DNA from: an uncultured Collinsella sp.
Lineage (GTDB): Bacteria > Actinomycetota > Coriobacteriia > Coriobacteriales > Coriobacteriaceae
NCBI GenBank assembly: GCA_900544725.1
Contig: UQWK01000003.1
Coordinates: 1 to 64,000 of the forward strand
Direction of reading: 5' to 3'
DNA length: 64,000 nt
Positions 16,925 through 25,128 of the stretch are shown here, in pieces (the stretch's first letter is position 1; every line of letters begins with the position of its first letter). The position numbers were made by a program, and so were the translations under genes. The notes beneath the pieces are model-generated. The model was not told the origin of the DNA, did no database searches, and worked only from the letters and a program-made list of their open reading frames with translations.

Positions 16925-18517
16925 ATGACCACGTTTACGACCCCCACGCGCCACACTGATCGCGCCGCAGGACTCCATTACGCCGAGACCCCCGTGCGCC
17001 AGCGCACCGTTCTCACCTGTGGCAGCTGGCGTCGCGTGACCCGCCGTATCGTTTGCGGCCTGACCTGCGCACTTACCGTGAGCTCGCTGCTCATGCCGAG
17101 CGTTTCGTTTGCAGCTGAGTGGGTCGAGGTCGGCGGCACCACCTATAACGCCGGTGCCGCGGCCGGTGACGGCAGCACGTGGGCCTGGGACGGCGCCGAC
17201 GATATGACGCTCAATGGTTATAACGGCGGAGGCATCGCTGCCGGCGGCAAGCTCAACGTGAACTACGAGGGCAACAATACGGTTGCCAACGAATACGGCA
17301 ACGGCATTTCTGTCGAAGACGTCACCAACGAGAGCGCCGAGCTCAACATCTCCGGAACGGGCACCCTGACGGCAACCGCCGAAGGTAACGCCCTGTATTC
17401 CGAGGGCGATATGACGATCAGCGGAACAGGCACCGTTAACGCCACGGGCGACGTCAGCGGCATATATACCCAAAATGACCTTTCGATTGATACGAGCGGA
17501 ACCGTCACCGCCAAGGGCACGCGTGCCGAGGGCATCCTTGCCGACGGCGATATAACCATAACCGGTGGCGGCACCGTCGACACGAGTTCCGAGCAGGATT
17601 GCGGCATCGTCGCCAAAGAAACCCTCACGGTATCCAACAGCACGCTAACGGCTCAGGGATTCGGTAGCGGTATATATGCCTTCGACGGCCTGACCATTGA
17701 TGCGGCGACCGTACGAGCGTATGCGTACCCAGCGCGCGAAGACAGCCCCACCGCCATCTTCACCGACGAGGGCGACATCACCATTAAAAACGGCTCATTC
17801 GTTCACGCCTATGCCGAGGGCGAAAACGCCTCAGGAATCTTCACGCACAATTGGGACACCGGCGGACCTGGCGGGCGCATCTTTATCAGCGACTCGACCG
17901 TCGAGGCCATTGCCCACTACATCAACTACGATGGAGGCAACCAGCCCCTACCGCCCATCACCAATGGCGACATTGTCGTAGTTGACCCAGACGTGAACGC
18001 TCATACGTATGGTATCTTCGCTCTCACCGAAGATGGCCTCACGCCTGCGACCATCTCCATCACACGCAGCCGCGTGACGGCAGAAGGCAACACCGCTGCC
18101 ATCCTGGCCGTGGTGAATAGCGCAGACGGCAGCATTGCCGGCACGATCAATATCGTCGACAGCATTATCGAAACACCCAACGGTGGACGTATTTGCGACG
18201 TGCATTTCGTTGACACCAATCCCGTCGATGCCCCTTATCAGCGCGGCCAGACCATCGGCACCGCAAACGACGTCATCACGGATCTGGATAGCGACGCCAT
18301 CGCCAAGCGCGCCGTCATCGTTCCGGTGGAAACGCCCCAGGCAAAGCCCGAATCGAAGCCTAAGGTAACGACCGCCGCCGCGACCATCAAGCATGTCGAC
18401 ACCAAGGGCACGCTCGCAACCACGGGTGACGCTTCCGTTATGGGCGTTGTTGCCGCCGCCATCACAGGCGTGGCAGCCGTCGTCGCCGGCATCTTTACCA
18501 GCCGCAAGCGCTCGTAG
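16925..18517 (+). CDS. Beta-helix surface protein with LAXTG sorting signal (paralog 3)
   Basis: 530 aa, homologous to the two proteins at 9321 and 11380 but clearly older in divergence and shorter. It shares the GSWRRVTRRIVCGL N-terminus, PSVSFAA signal end, SWAWDG-like opening of the mature part, repeats such as GDMTISGTGTVNATGDVSGI, and the sorting tail LATTGD (497-502) with RKRS at the end. ATG at 16925 with AGGAG 5 nt upstream. Predicted cell-surface anchored. No sortase gene is in this window. Confidence 0.8.
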   Translation: MTTFTTPTRHTDRAAGLHYAETPVRQRTVLTCGSWRRVTRRIVCGLTCALTVSSLLMPSVSFAAEWVEVGGTTYNAGAAAGDGSTWAWDGADDMTLNGYNGGGIAAGGKLNVNYEGNNTVANEYGNGISVEDVTNESAELNISGTGTLTATAEGNALYSEGDMTISGTGTVNATGDVSGIYTQNDLSIDTSGTVTAKGTRAEGILADGDITITGGGTVDTSSEQDCGIVAKETLTVSNSTLTAQGFGSGIYAFDGLTIDAATVRAYAYPAREDSPTAIFTDEGDITIKNGSFVHAYAEGENASGIFTHNWDTGGPGGRIFISDSTVEAIAHYINYDGGNQPLPPITNGDIVVVDPDVNAHTYGIFALTEDGLTPATISITRSRVTAEGNTAAILAVVNSADGSIAGTINIVDSIIETPNGGRICDVHFVDTNPVDAPYQRGQTIGTANDVITDLDSDAIAKRAVIVPVETPQAKPESKPKVTTAAATIKHVDTKGTLATTGDASVMGVVAAAITGVAAVVAGIFTSRKRS

Positions 18518-18568
18518 CTCCAAACCTCGCACGCTCGATCAACACGAACGCGCACCGCCCCATGGTAA

Positions 18569-18598
18569 GCGGCCGCCGGACCTCCCACCGGCGGCCGC
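18569..18598 (+). terminator. GC-rich hairpin after surface protein 3
   Basis: Eleven-bp perfect stem GCGGCCGCCGG / CCGGCGGCCGC, loop of 8. There is no clear U run, so termination is likely but not certain. Confidence 0.55.
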
Positions 18599-18657
18599 GC
18601 CGCGTTTGAACGATCCGATTCGATTGTCCACTCAAAACAAAACCACTCGCCGGTCGC

Positions 18658-19677
18658 TTACAGCAATACAAACTGTTTCAGCGCGGCGCGACTCGTTATG
18701 CCAAGCTTGGCGTAGGTGTTCGACAGGCGATTCTTTACCGTGCCGCGCGAGATACCCATGTGAGCGGCAATCTCATCGTTGGTCCAGCCGCGACAGGCCA
18801 GCATGGCAATGGCAAACTCCGTCGTGGTCAGGCTTTCGGCAACGGTGGCGCCCGCACCCGGATTGTGCACGCGACGCCAGCCGCGGCTAAAGCGCTCGGT
18901 AACTTTAATGATCTCCGCGAACTCCAGCGGATGATCTTTCTTTAGACATGATTCCAAAACGCCCTGCAAAAGCCCGTGATGCTCGCCGACGATCTCGATC
19001 AAGCCATCGGGCTGCGCAATCTGCCACGCACGCATAAAGTGAATGTTCGCACGGTCAGCCTCACGCTGGTTGATCCACCCAACGGCAGCGATCAGATGCA
19101 AGAAGACCTCAGGGATGGGATAGCTTTCCTGCTTCATCGACAGGGCATTCTCCGCCATCCCCACGCAGCGCCCGTAATCGCCATCAAGATAGGAACGGTG
19201 TGCCAGCGCGTAGGTTGCAAACAGGCGCAGCCCCTCGGGCAGCAGCGATGCATACGAATCAAATTCGCTGCGTGACACCGGCGAGGGAAAATGCAGCAGC
19301 ACGCACGCGCTGGCCGCGAGCAGCATATACGAGGCCTGAGCGCGTGGATCCTTTGCCGCCCCTTGGCCCTTCCCCGTCTCCTCGAGGTACGCAAGACAGC
19401 GACGCGCCGCCAATGCGCGATTCAGTGACAGATTTGCATAGGCGCACAACAGGCATGCCGAAAGACGAAGCGAATGGTCGTCCGACAGCAAGTACGGCTC
19501 CGCCAGGCGTCGTGCCTCATCGGGGCAACCGCGATAGTAGTGCGCCTCGGCACGCGCGATAACGCCATAGTCATCTTTGAGCATCACGTCGAGGGTTTTG
19601 TCGAGCGTCCCGGGCTCAAATGCCGTGCACATAAGTGGCATGGGGAAACGCCAGCTATCGGTATATATCCGATCCAC
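18658..19677 (-). CDS. LuxR-type transcriptional regulator with helical-repeat N-terminus
   Basis: 339 aa. The last ~60 residues are a LuxR/FixJ HTH (LTTTEFAIAMLACRGWTNDE, then IAAHMGISRGTVKNRLSNTY). The remaining ~270 residues are Ala/Leu-rich helices resembling TPR-like repeats, with no recognisable sensor or receiver domain. I used the GTG at 19677 because GGGGAGG lies 5 nt upstream; an ATG 18 nt earlier has no SD. Such regulators are common in Coriobacteriia; targets are unknown. Confidence 0.8.
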   Translation of the reverse strand: MDRIYTDSWRFPMPLMCTAFEPGTLDKTLDVMLKDDYGVIARAEAHYYRGCPDEARRLAEPYLLSDDHSLRLSACLLCAYANLSLNRALAARRCLAYLEETGKGQGAAKDPRAQASYMLLAASACVLLHFPSPVSRSEFDSYASLLPEGLRLFATYALAHRSYLDGDYGRCVGMAENALSMKQESYPIPEVFLHLIAAVGWINQREADRANIHFMRAWQIAQPDGLIEIVGEHHGLLQGVLESCLKKDHPLEFAEIIKVTERFSRGWRRVHNPGAGATVAESLTTTEFAIAMLACRGWTNDEIAAHMGISRGTVKNRLSNTYAKLGITSRAALKQFVLL

Positions 19678-19786
19678 GGCGACCTCCCCTCGCATAGCGG
19701 GTCACTTTGATGGTAGTGCGAGAGGGCGCCGGTTAATGGGACATGTGGCTCGAAATCAGGCCCTATCCTGGACCGTCGGCGGCAAA

Positions 19787-19822
19787 TTGAGCGGCGCCAA
19801 GCCCAAGCCCGACACCGCTCAA
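19787..19822 (-). terminator. Possible terminator of the LysR/HAD pair
   Basis: Eight-bp stem TTGAGCGG / CCGCTCAA with a 20-nt loop just past the LysR stop, followed on the minus strand by a short TTT. Weak. Confidence 0.35.
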
Positions 19823-19826
19823 AAGA

Positions 19827-20723
19827 CTAGATATGCTGACGAATCGCGTCGATATACGCCTGGCCGTAGCGCGTGAGCGTCGTATTTTTGCGCGTGATGA
19901 TGCCGATCTCCATGTACTCGTCCACATCGAGCGGAATCGAGATGATACCGGGGCCGTTAAGCTCATGGCTGATCACACCCGAACACACCGTGTAGCCGTT
20001 AAGGCCCATAGCCAGGTTGAACAGTGTCGCACGGTCACGCACGCGGATATTCTTGCGGCGCTCAAACGTCGAGGTCAGTTCCTCGGAATAGTAAAACGAG
20101 TTGTAGCTGCCCTGCTCGTAGGACAGGAAGGGATAGTCCTCCAGGTCCTCGAGCGTCACGCTGGAGCGGCCCGCCAGCGGATGGTCGGCGCACACAAAAA
20201 CGTGCGGCGTGGCACAGAAGAGCCCTTCGAACACGAGCTCGTTGGCCGCCAGCATGCGCTCGATAACCTCGCGGTTATGCTCGGATAAGTACAGGATGCC
20301 CAGTTCGCTTTTCATGTGCGCGACGTCCTCGATAATCTCGTGAGTCTGCTCCTCGCGCAGGGTAAAGTCGTAGCGCGCGGCATCGAACTCGCGGATCACA
20401 TCGACAAACGCATTAACGGCAAAGGAATAATGCTGGCAGCTCACACTAAAGTGCGGCACCTGCTCGGATGCGCCCTTGTACTTGCCTTCGAGCAGATCGG
20501 CCTGGTCAAGCACCTGTCGCGCATAGCCCAAGAAGGTCTCGCCCTCCTCGGACACAATGACGCCCTTGTTGGTGCGCTCAAAGATGTGCACGCCCATCTC
20601 GTTTTCGAGATCGCGGATCGATGCGGTAATCGAAGGCTGCGACACAAAGAGCCGGCGCGAGGCCTCGGTGATGCTGCCACATTCGGCAACTTTGACGACA
20701 TATCTGAGCTGCTGAAGCTTCAT
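19827..20723 (-). CDS. LysR-family transcriptional regulator
   Basis: 298 aa. A typical N-terminal HTH begins MKLQQLRYVVKVAECGSITE with SQPSITASIRDLENEMG as the recognition helix; the effector domain follows. ATG at 20723 with GGGAG upstream. It starts 10 nt after the HAD phosphatase stop, so the two are almost certainly one transcript. The effector and targets are not evident. Confidence 0.9.
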   Translation of the reverse strand: MKLQQLRYVVKVAECGSITEASRRLFVSQPSITASIRDLENEMGVHIFERTNKGVIVSEEGETFLGYARQVLDQADLLEGKYKGASEQVPHFSVSCQHYSFAVNAFVDVIREFDAARYDFTLREEQTHEIIEDVAHMKSELGILYLSEHNREVIERMLAANELVFEGLFCATPHVFVCADHPLAGRSSVTLEDLEDYPFLSYEQGSYNSFYYSEELTSTFERRKNIRVRDRATLFNLAMGLNGYTVCSGVISHELNGPGIISIPLDVDEYMEIGIITRKNTTLTRYGQAYIDAIRQHI

Positions 20724-20733
20724 GGCTTTCTCC

Positions 20734-21642
20734 CTAAACGTTCGTGACGTCGAAACCCGCCGTGTCCATCTGACGCATAAACGGCGGCATCTCCCCCGTC
20801 GCAGCGCAGGCGGCAATCTGATGCAGAGCCCCGGCGACCGCATCGTCTGCCGCAGCGCCGATATGCCAGCGCGCGGTAGCCGTGACAGCCTCGTTGGCAT
20901 TGGCGACCGCAACGGAGTTGGGAACGGCATCGATCATGGGCAAATCGTTATCGGAATCGCCAAATACGGCCACCTCGTCGGGCGTCAGGTCCAAAGCGCG
21001 CGCCAGCTCCAGCGCAGCGCAACCCTTGTCCCAACCTGCTGGAAGGATGTCAAACAGGCGCACTCGGTTGTTGGGAAACACAAGCGAGAGTTCCGGCACC
21101 TCAGCGGCAACGCGCTCGCGTAGCTCCGCGAGCTCCTCACGCGAACGGGCACTCCAGATATTCGCCTTGAACACCGGCGCTTCATCGACGACGGGACGGC
21201 ACGGAGCCTCTTCGCCTTTGAGCCATGCGTTGCCGCCCGACTCCATGGCGCGACGAACGCGCTCGGGATCACTCGTCACGCAATAGGCATCGTTGCCCCA
21301 AAAGTCATCGCCCAGGCCATAGACTTTTAGAAATGTATCGTCGGTCTCTTGCTCCAGATAGTCGGCCAAACGCATCAGAGCGTCGTTGTCGATTGCGTGC
21401 GATGCGACTACTTCGCCGCCGACAAACATCACCTGGCCGTTACAGAACGCGCCAGTCGAAAAACACTCGGAACGATTTTTGAACATCCAGCCCATCGCGG
21501 ACGGCTGGCGACCCGAAACCGGGCCAAAGTGCAGACCCGCCGCCTGCATGGCATGGATGCCCTCGATGGCATAGTCGCTGGCGCCGTCTTGCCCAGCAGG
21601 AATCAGCGTATCGTCCATATCGGTCAGCACAAGTTTGATCAT
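20734..21642 (-). CDS. HAD-superfamily (Cof-type) phosphatase
   Basis: 302 aa. Motif I is VLTDMDDTLIP (nucleophile D in the first DxD), with PVSGRQP as motif II and GDSDNDLPMIDAV as the metal-binding motif IV; a Cof-type cap domain lies between. Family members dephosphorylate sugar phosphates or cofactor precursors such as FMN or PLP; the substrate is unassigned. ATG at 21642 with GAGGGGA upstream. First gene of a two-gene operon with the downstream LysR. Confidence 0.88.
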   Translation of the reverse strand: MIKLVLTDMDDTLIPAGQDGASDYAIEGIHAMQAAGLHFGPVSGRQPSAMGWMFKNRSECFSTGAFCNGQVMFVGGEVVASHAIDNDALMRLADYLEQETDDTFLKVYGLGDDFWGNDAYCVTSDPERVRRAMESGGNAWLKGEEAPCRPVVDEAPVFKANIWSARSREELAELRERVAAEVPELSLVFPNNRVRLFDILPAGWDKGCAALELARALDLTPDEVAVFGDSDNDLPMIDAVPNSVAVANANEAVTATARWHIGAAADDAVAGALHQIAACAATGEMPPFMRQMDTAGFDVTNV

Positions 21643-21682
21643 AGGGTCCCCTCGGTCATTCTTTATCCCGTCTATTGTACCG

Positions 21683-21782
21683 ACCTGCCAAAAAGGGACA
21701 GGTTTATTTTGGCAGGTTTTATCTGGGAAAACGCAGCCCCTGTTGCTACCTGCCAAAATAAACCTGTCCCTTTTTGGCAGGT
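21683..21782. repeat. Pair of 35-bp GGGAC-core palindromic elements, inverted
   Basis: A 35-bp sequence (21683-21717) recurs as its exact reverse complement at 21748-21782, separated by 30 nt. Each copy is itself a hairpin: ACCTGCCAAAA pairs with TTTTGGCAGGT around a loop containing CCTGTCCC. A third copy with two mismatches is at 42446. The pair sits in the divergent gap between the HAD gene and the thiamine riboswitch. Confidence 0.85.
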
Positions 21783-21807
21783 GCGCTAGTATAGGGAGCA
21801 ACAGATT

Positions 21808-21905
21808 CGATGCGGGAGTGCCGGCGGTGCAAACCACAAGGCTGAGAGGGCAATGGGCCCAATCCTTTGAACCTGTCAGTTAATGCTGGCGTAGGGAGCA
21901 TGCCG
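21808..21905 (+). promoter_or_regulatory. TPP riboswitch (THI element)
   Basis: Contains the conserved thi-box blocks: GGCTGAGAGG (21840-21849), then CCTTTGAACCTG and TTAATGCTGGCGTAGGGA (to 21898). The ends GATGC and GCATG can close P1. Located directly ahead of thiM. Binding of thiamine pyrophosphate is established for this RNA class. A terminator hairpin follows, so control is by premature termination. Confidence 0.95.
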
Positions 21906-21912
21906 CCTTTAC

Positions 21913-21945
21913 AGGGGCGCTGTCTATGCACAGCGCCCCTTTTCT
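21913..21945 (+). terminator. Riboswitch expression-platform terminator
   Basis: AGGGGCGCTGT pairs with ACAGCGCCCCT (loop CTATGC), followed by TTTCT. It lies between the TPP aptamer and the thiM ribosome site AAGGAGG. Confidence 0.85.
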
Positions 21946-21965
21946 ATGCCAAGGAGGCATGTGCA

Positions 21966-22805
21966 GTGATCGATTCGGAACAGCTTAAGCAACATGTGGT
22001 CAAGGCCGTGGAGGAGATTCGCGCCACCAATCCGATGGCCGGCTCCATCACCAACACGGTGACGATCGACTTTGTCGCCAACGCGCAGCTCGCCGTGGGC
22101 GGTTCGGCCGCCATGGTCTACCTGCCCGACGAGGGCGAGGCGCTCGTTGCCGGCGGCGGCGCCATCTACCTCAACATGGGCACGCTCTTCCCCATCTACG
22201 AGCAGACGATTCCCCGCGCAGCCAAGGCGGCACACGACGCCGACAAGCCCTGGGTGCTCGACCCGGTGGGTCTGGGCATCGGCAGCTTGCGCACCCAGCT
22301 GGTAAACGAGCTCAAGCAGTACAAGCCCGCCATCGTGCGCGGCAACGCTTCCGAGATCATCGCGCTCGCCGGCCTGTGGGGCCTTGAGGGTGAGGCCGCA
22401 GACCTGAGCCGTGTACGCGGTGTCGACACCACCGATACGGTTGACGCTGCCCGCGACGCCGCCGTGGCACTCGCCCGCTACACCGGCGGCGCCGTGGTGG
22501 TCTCGGGCGAGGTCGACCTGATCACCGACGGCTCGACCGTGGCCAAGTCCCACGGCGGCAGCCCGCTCATGTCCAAGATCACCGGCTGCGGTTGCTCGCA
22601 GGGCGGCGTGCTGGCCGTATATGCCTGCGCCGCCGATCCGTTTACGGCAGCCGTCTGCGGTACCGCCGTCTACAACGTGGCCGGCACGCGTGCCGCCGCC
22701 GTCGCGGATGCCCCGGCGAGCTTTAAGGTTGCCTTTATCGACGAGCTCTACCGCGCAACCGCCCAGGACATCGCCAACAACCAGCTCGAGCTCGAGGAGG
22801 CGTAA
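21966..22805 (+). CDS. thiM: Hydroxyethylthiazole kinase
   Basis: 279 aa, the usual ThiM length. It phosphorylates 4-methyl-5-(2-hydroxyethyl)thiazole for salvage into thiamine. Typical segments: TNPMAGSITNTVTIDFVANA near the start, KPWVLDPVGLG, VRGNASEIIALAG and ITGCGCSQGG with the catalytic cysteine region. I chose the GTG at 21966, 8 nt after AAGGAGG. First gene of the TPP-controlled operon; the next gene begins 4 nt after its stop. Confidence 0.95.
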   Translation: MIDSEQLKQHVVKAVEEIRATNPMAGSITNTVTIDFVANAQLAVGGSAAMVYLPDEGEALVAGGGAIYLNMGTLFPIYEQTIPRAAKAAHDADKPWVLDPVGLGIGSLRTQLVNELKQYKPAIVRGNASEIIALAGLWGLEGEAADLSRVRGVDTTDTVDAARDAAVALARYTGGAVVVSGEVDLITDGSTVAKSHGGSPLMSKITGCGCSQGGVLAVYACAADPFTAAVCGTAVYNVAGTRAAAVADAPASFKVAFIDELYRATAQDIANNQLELEEA

Positions 22806-22809
22806 GGCC

Positions 22810-23148
22810 ATGTCCGAGTCCGCAACCAATACCGGCATGAACACGCTGGTCGCCGTTGCCATCGCCCCATGCGGCACGGGCGATGAGCTCTCCGCCGAGG
22901 TCGCCGAGGTCGTGCGCGTCATTCGCGAAAGCGGCCTTCCCAACCGAACCAGCTCGATGTTCACCGAGATCGAAGGTGACTGGGACGAGGTCATGCAGGT
23001 CGTGCGCGATGCCACCTTTGCGTTGGCAAACAAGGGCATCCGCACCGAAGTCGTGCTCAAGGCGGATATTCGCCCCGGATTTACCGATACCATGAACGGC
23101 AAGCTCGAGCGCATGGAAGCACAGATCAAAAAGCAGGAGGAAGCATAA
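22810..23148 (+). CDS. YkoF/MTH1187-type thiamine-binding protein
   Basis: 112 aa, a single ferredoxin-like domain of the DUF77 family (LVAVAIAPCGTGDELSAEVA; LPNRTSSMFTEIEGDWDEVM). Relatives bind thiamine or its pyrimidine (HMP) part and occur in TPP-controlled operons, consistent with its place between thiM and thiE. Start and stop overlap neighbours tightly: its TAA shares an A with the thiE ATG, giving translational coupling. Confidence 0.85.
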   Translation: MSESATNTGMNTLVAVAIAPCGTGDELSAEVAEVVRVIRESGLPNRTSSMFTEIEGDWDEVMQVVRDATFALANKGIRTEVVLKADIRPGFTDTMNGKLERMEAQIKKQEEA

Positions 23149-23843
23149 TGAGCATCCGCGACAACCTTGATATCTCGGCCTATCTGGTGCTCGGCCCCGA
23201 AAACACGCTCGGTCGCCCCGTGGGCGATGTGGTGGCCCAGGCGCTCGACGCCGGCTTTACCTGCATCCAGGTGCGCTCCAAGGTGGCAAGCGCGCGAGAG
23301 ATTATCGCGCTGACGGATGACGCCGCACAGGCCATCGCCCGTGCGGGCAAGACCGGTCAGGTCGCCCTGCTCATCGACGACCGCCTGGATTGCGTGCTTG
23401 CTGCGCGCGAGCAGGGCATCGCCGTCGACGGCGTGCATGTGGGCCAGAGCGACATTCCCGTCGAGGTCTGCCGCAAGCTGCTGGGCCCCGACGCCATCGT
23501 GGGTCTTTCGGCCCGTTGCGAAGAGATGCTCGAGTACGTCAAGACTGCCGACATGAGCCTGGTCGATTACCTGGGCGTGGGCCCGCTCCACGAGACCGAG
23601 ACCAAGCGCGATTGCGGACGCGCGGCCGACGGCTCCATCATTACCAAGAGCTTTGAGGACCTGGCCGCGCTCCATGCGGCAAGCCCCGTGCCCATCGTGG
23701 TTGGCGGCGGCGTCAAGACGGCCGACCTGCCGCAGCTCAAGTCCACCGGCGTCGACGGCTTCTTTGTGGTGAGCGCCGTCTGCAGTGCCGACGACCCTCA
23801 CGCCGCGGCAAAGGAGCTCGTCGACACCTGGCAGCAGGCATAG
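23148..23843 (+). CDS. thiE: Thiamine phosphate synthase
   Basis: 231 aa TIM-barrel protein. It joins HMP pyrophosphate and thiazole phosphate to make thiamine phosphate. Visible motifs: IQVRSK (usual IQLREK), LLIDDRLDCVLA, DGVHVGQSD, GLSARC (usual GxSxH/T), DYLGVGPLHETETK and VVGGGVKTADL. Third gene of the riboswitch operon, starting inside the previous stop codon. No thiD is present, so HMP kinase must be encoded elsewhere. Confidence 0.93.
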   Translation: MSIRDNLDISAYLVLGPENTLGRPVGDVVAQALDAGFTCIQVRSKVASAREIIALTDDAAQAIARAGKTGQVALLIDDRLDCVLAAREQGIAVDGVHVGQSDIPVEVCRKLLGPDAIVGLSARCEEMLEYVKTADMSLVDYLGVGPLHETETKRDCGRAADGSIITKSFEDLAALHAASPVPIVVGGGVKTADLPQLKSTGVDGFFVVSAVCSADDPHAAAKELVDTWQQA

Positions 23844-23887
23844 GCATAAGCCGAGCAACTGCTCCGCGACTACAAATCTTCAGCTAC

Positions 23888-23933
23888 GGAAAGCGCATCC
23901 CAGTTTGGACGTCCATTCTGGGATGCGCTTTCC
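23888..23933. terminator. Bidirectional terminator, thiE / patatin gene
   Basis: Sixteen-bp perfect stem (23888-23903 with 23918-23933; core AAAGCGCATCCCAG) and a 14-nt loop between convergent genes. Confidence 0.8.
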
Positions 23934-23943
23934 GCCGTGGCCC

Positions 23944-24813
23944 CTACCCCGCCAGGTACGCTTCCAGCGCGGGCAACATCGTCTCCGCATCGCGGCGACC
24001 GATCTGGTAGATGCGCTCAAGTTCATCGGGCTCGCGGCAAAGCGACGGCACTTTCACCGATTCGCTCGGCCGCACCACAAAGATCTCGCCAGCGGCCTCA
24101 CGACGCGCAAGGTCATCCAGCGTGGCGTTATACACCTCATGCCGATGCTCAAGCGCCGCGACAAACTCCGGGTAGTGACGATACACACGACGCAGCATGG
24201 GCATCAGGCTATTGGCCTCTTTTACAAAACCCGCCGGCTGCGTCAGCACCACCACATTGCGGTCGTAACCCTGTGCAAACAGCCAGGCGCTGGGAATAGA
24301 GTCCGCAACGCCGCCATCCAAATACCGATGCCCATCAATGGCAACAGGCCTGGTCGCCACGGGAATCGCCGACGAAGCACGAATCCATTCAATATCACGC
24401 TCGTCACCGTAGGACAGGTCATGGTAGACAGCCTCGCCTGTCTCGATATCGGTGCATACGCACGTAAACCTCATGGGATTGGCGCGGTAGGCATCCAAGT
24501 CGATGGGGTCGAGCTCGATAGGCACCTCGTGATACGCAAACTCGGCATTAAACATGTCGCCGGTGCGCAGCCAGCTGGCCACGCTCGCATAACGTTTGTC
24601 GGCACAATAGGCCTTGTTGTAACGGATGGCGCGACCAATCTGGCGCGACTTAAAGTTGTAGCCAAACGCGGCGCCTGCCGAGACACCCACCATATGATCG
24701 CAGGTCAGGCCATGTTCCATCCAAACGTCGAGCACGCCTGCCGTATACATGCCCCGGTAGCCACCGCCCTCGAGCGCCAGACCCACCGTATGCGCCGTAC
24801 TCGGCAATGCCAT
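23944..24813 (-). CDS. Patatin-like phospholipase
   Basis: 289 aa. Catalytic dyad motifs are clear: oxyanion loop LEGGGYRGMYTAGVLD (from residue 14), nucleophile GVSAG (S45) and DGGVADS with the catalytic aspartate. Bacterial members of this YjjU/RssA-like group are intracellular lipid acyl hydrolases. I start at the ATG at 24813 (GGGGA 7 nt upstream), which places the glycine loop near residue 16 as in relatives; the frame stays open 23 codons further. Monocistronic. Confidence 0.85.
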   Translation of the reverse strand: MALPSTAHTVGLALEGGGYRGMYTAGVLDVWMEHGLTCDHMVGVSAGAAFGYNFKSRQIGRAIRYNKAYCADKRYASVASWLRTGDMFNAEFAYHEVPIELDPIDLDAYRANPMRFTCVCTDIETGEAVYHDLSYGDERDIEWIRASSAIPVATRPVAIDGHRYLDGGVADSIPSAWLFAQGYDRNVVVLTQPAGFVKEANSLMPMLRRVYRHYPEFVAALEHRHEVYNATLDDLARREAAGEIFVVRPSESVKVPSLCREPDELERIYQIGRRDAETMLPALEAYLAG

Positions 24814-25128
24814 GCAACCATCCCCGTCCTCATGCTTTTGAACGGAACAAGTATACCCGTCAACATATATCGTCTCGGTCACATTTGCCGATGCAAACTA
24901 AACACTACCGCTCGGCAATTATTATTAACGACTGACCTTGTTTATACAAACACACCCTATAATGATGTTCGTATCATGAGGCAACAGCACCAAACAGTAG
25001 ACAACAATCGAGCCTATCGATGAAACAAGGCGGGGACGAAAGGCCACGCGTCCATAGACCGCAGAAGGTCCCATTAACAACAAGATCATCCGACGCAAGC
25101 CATCTCGACCCCAGAAAGCCACTCACAT
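24814..25128. other. Divergent promoter region, patatin / GGDEF-EAL
   Basis: A 315-nt gap without a convincing gene. On the plus strand TATAAT (24958-24963) is a good -10 in an AT-rich stretch but has no good -35. The remaining ~165 nt would be an untranslated leader of the GGDEF-EAL gene. I looked for a c-di-GMP riboswitch core there and did not find one. Confidence 0.5.

Noticed and set aside
21924..23858. 644-codon minus-strand frame opposite the thi operon
   Set aside because: Shadow of thiM and thiE in the complementary frame; all three plus-strand genes are well supported.
24964..25128. c-di-GMP riboswitch ahead of the GGDEF-EAL gene
   Set aside because: A GGGACGAAAGGCC-like stretch resembles part of GEMM, but the other conserved blocks are missing.
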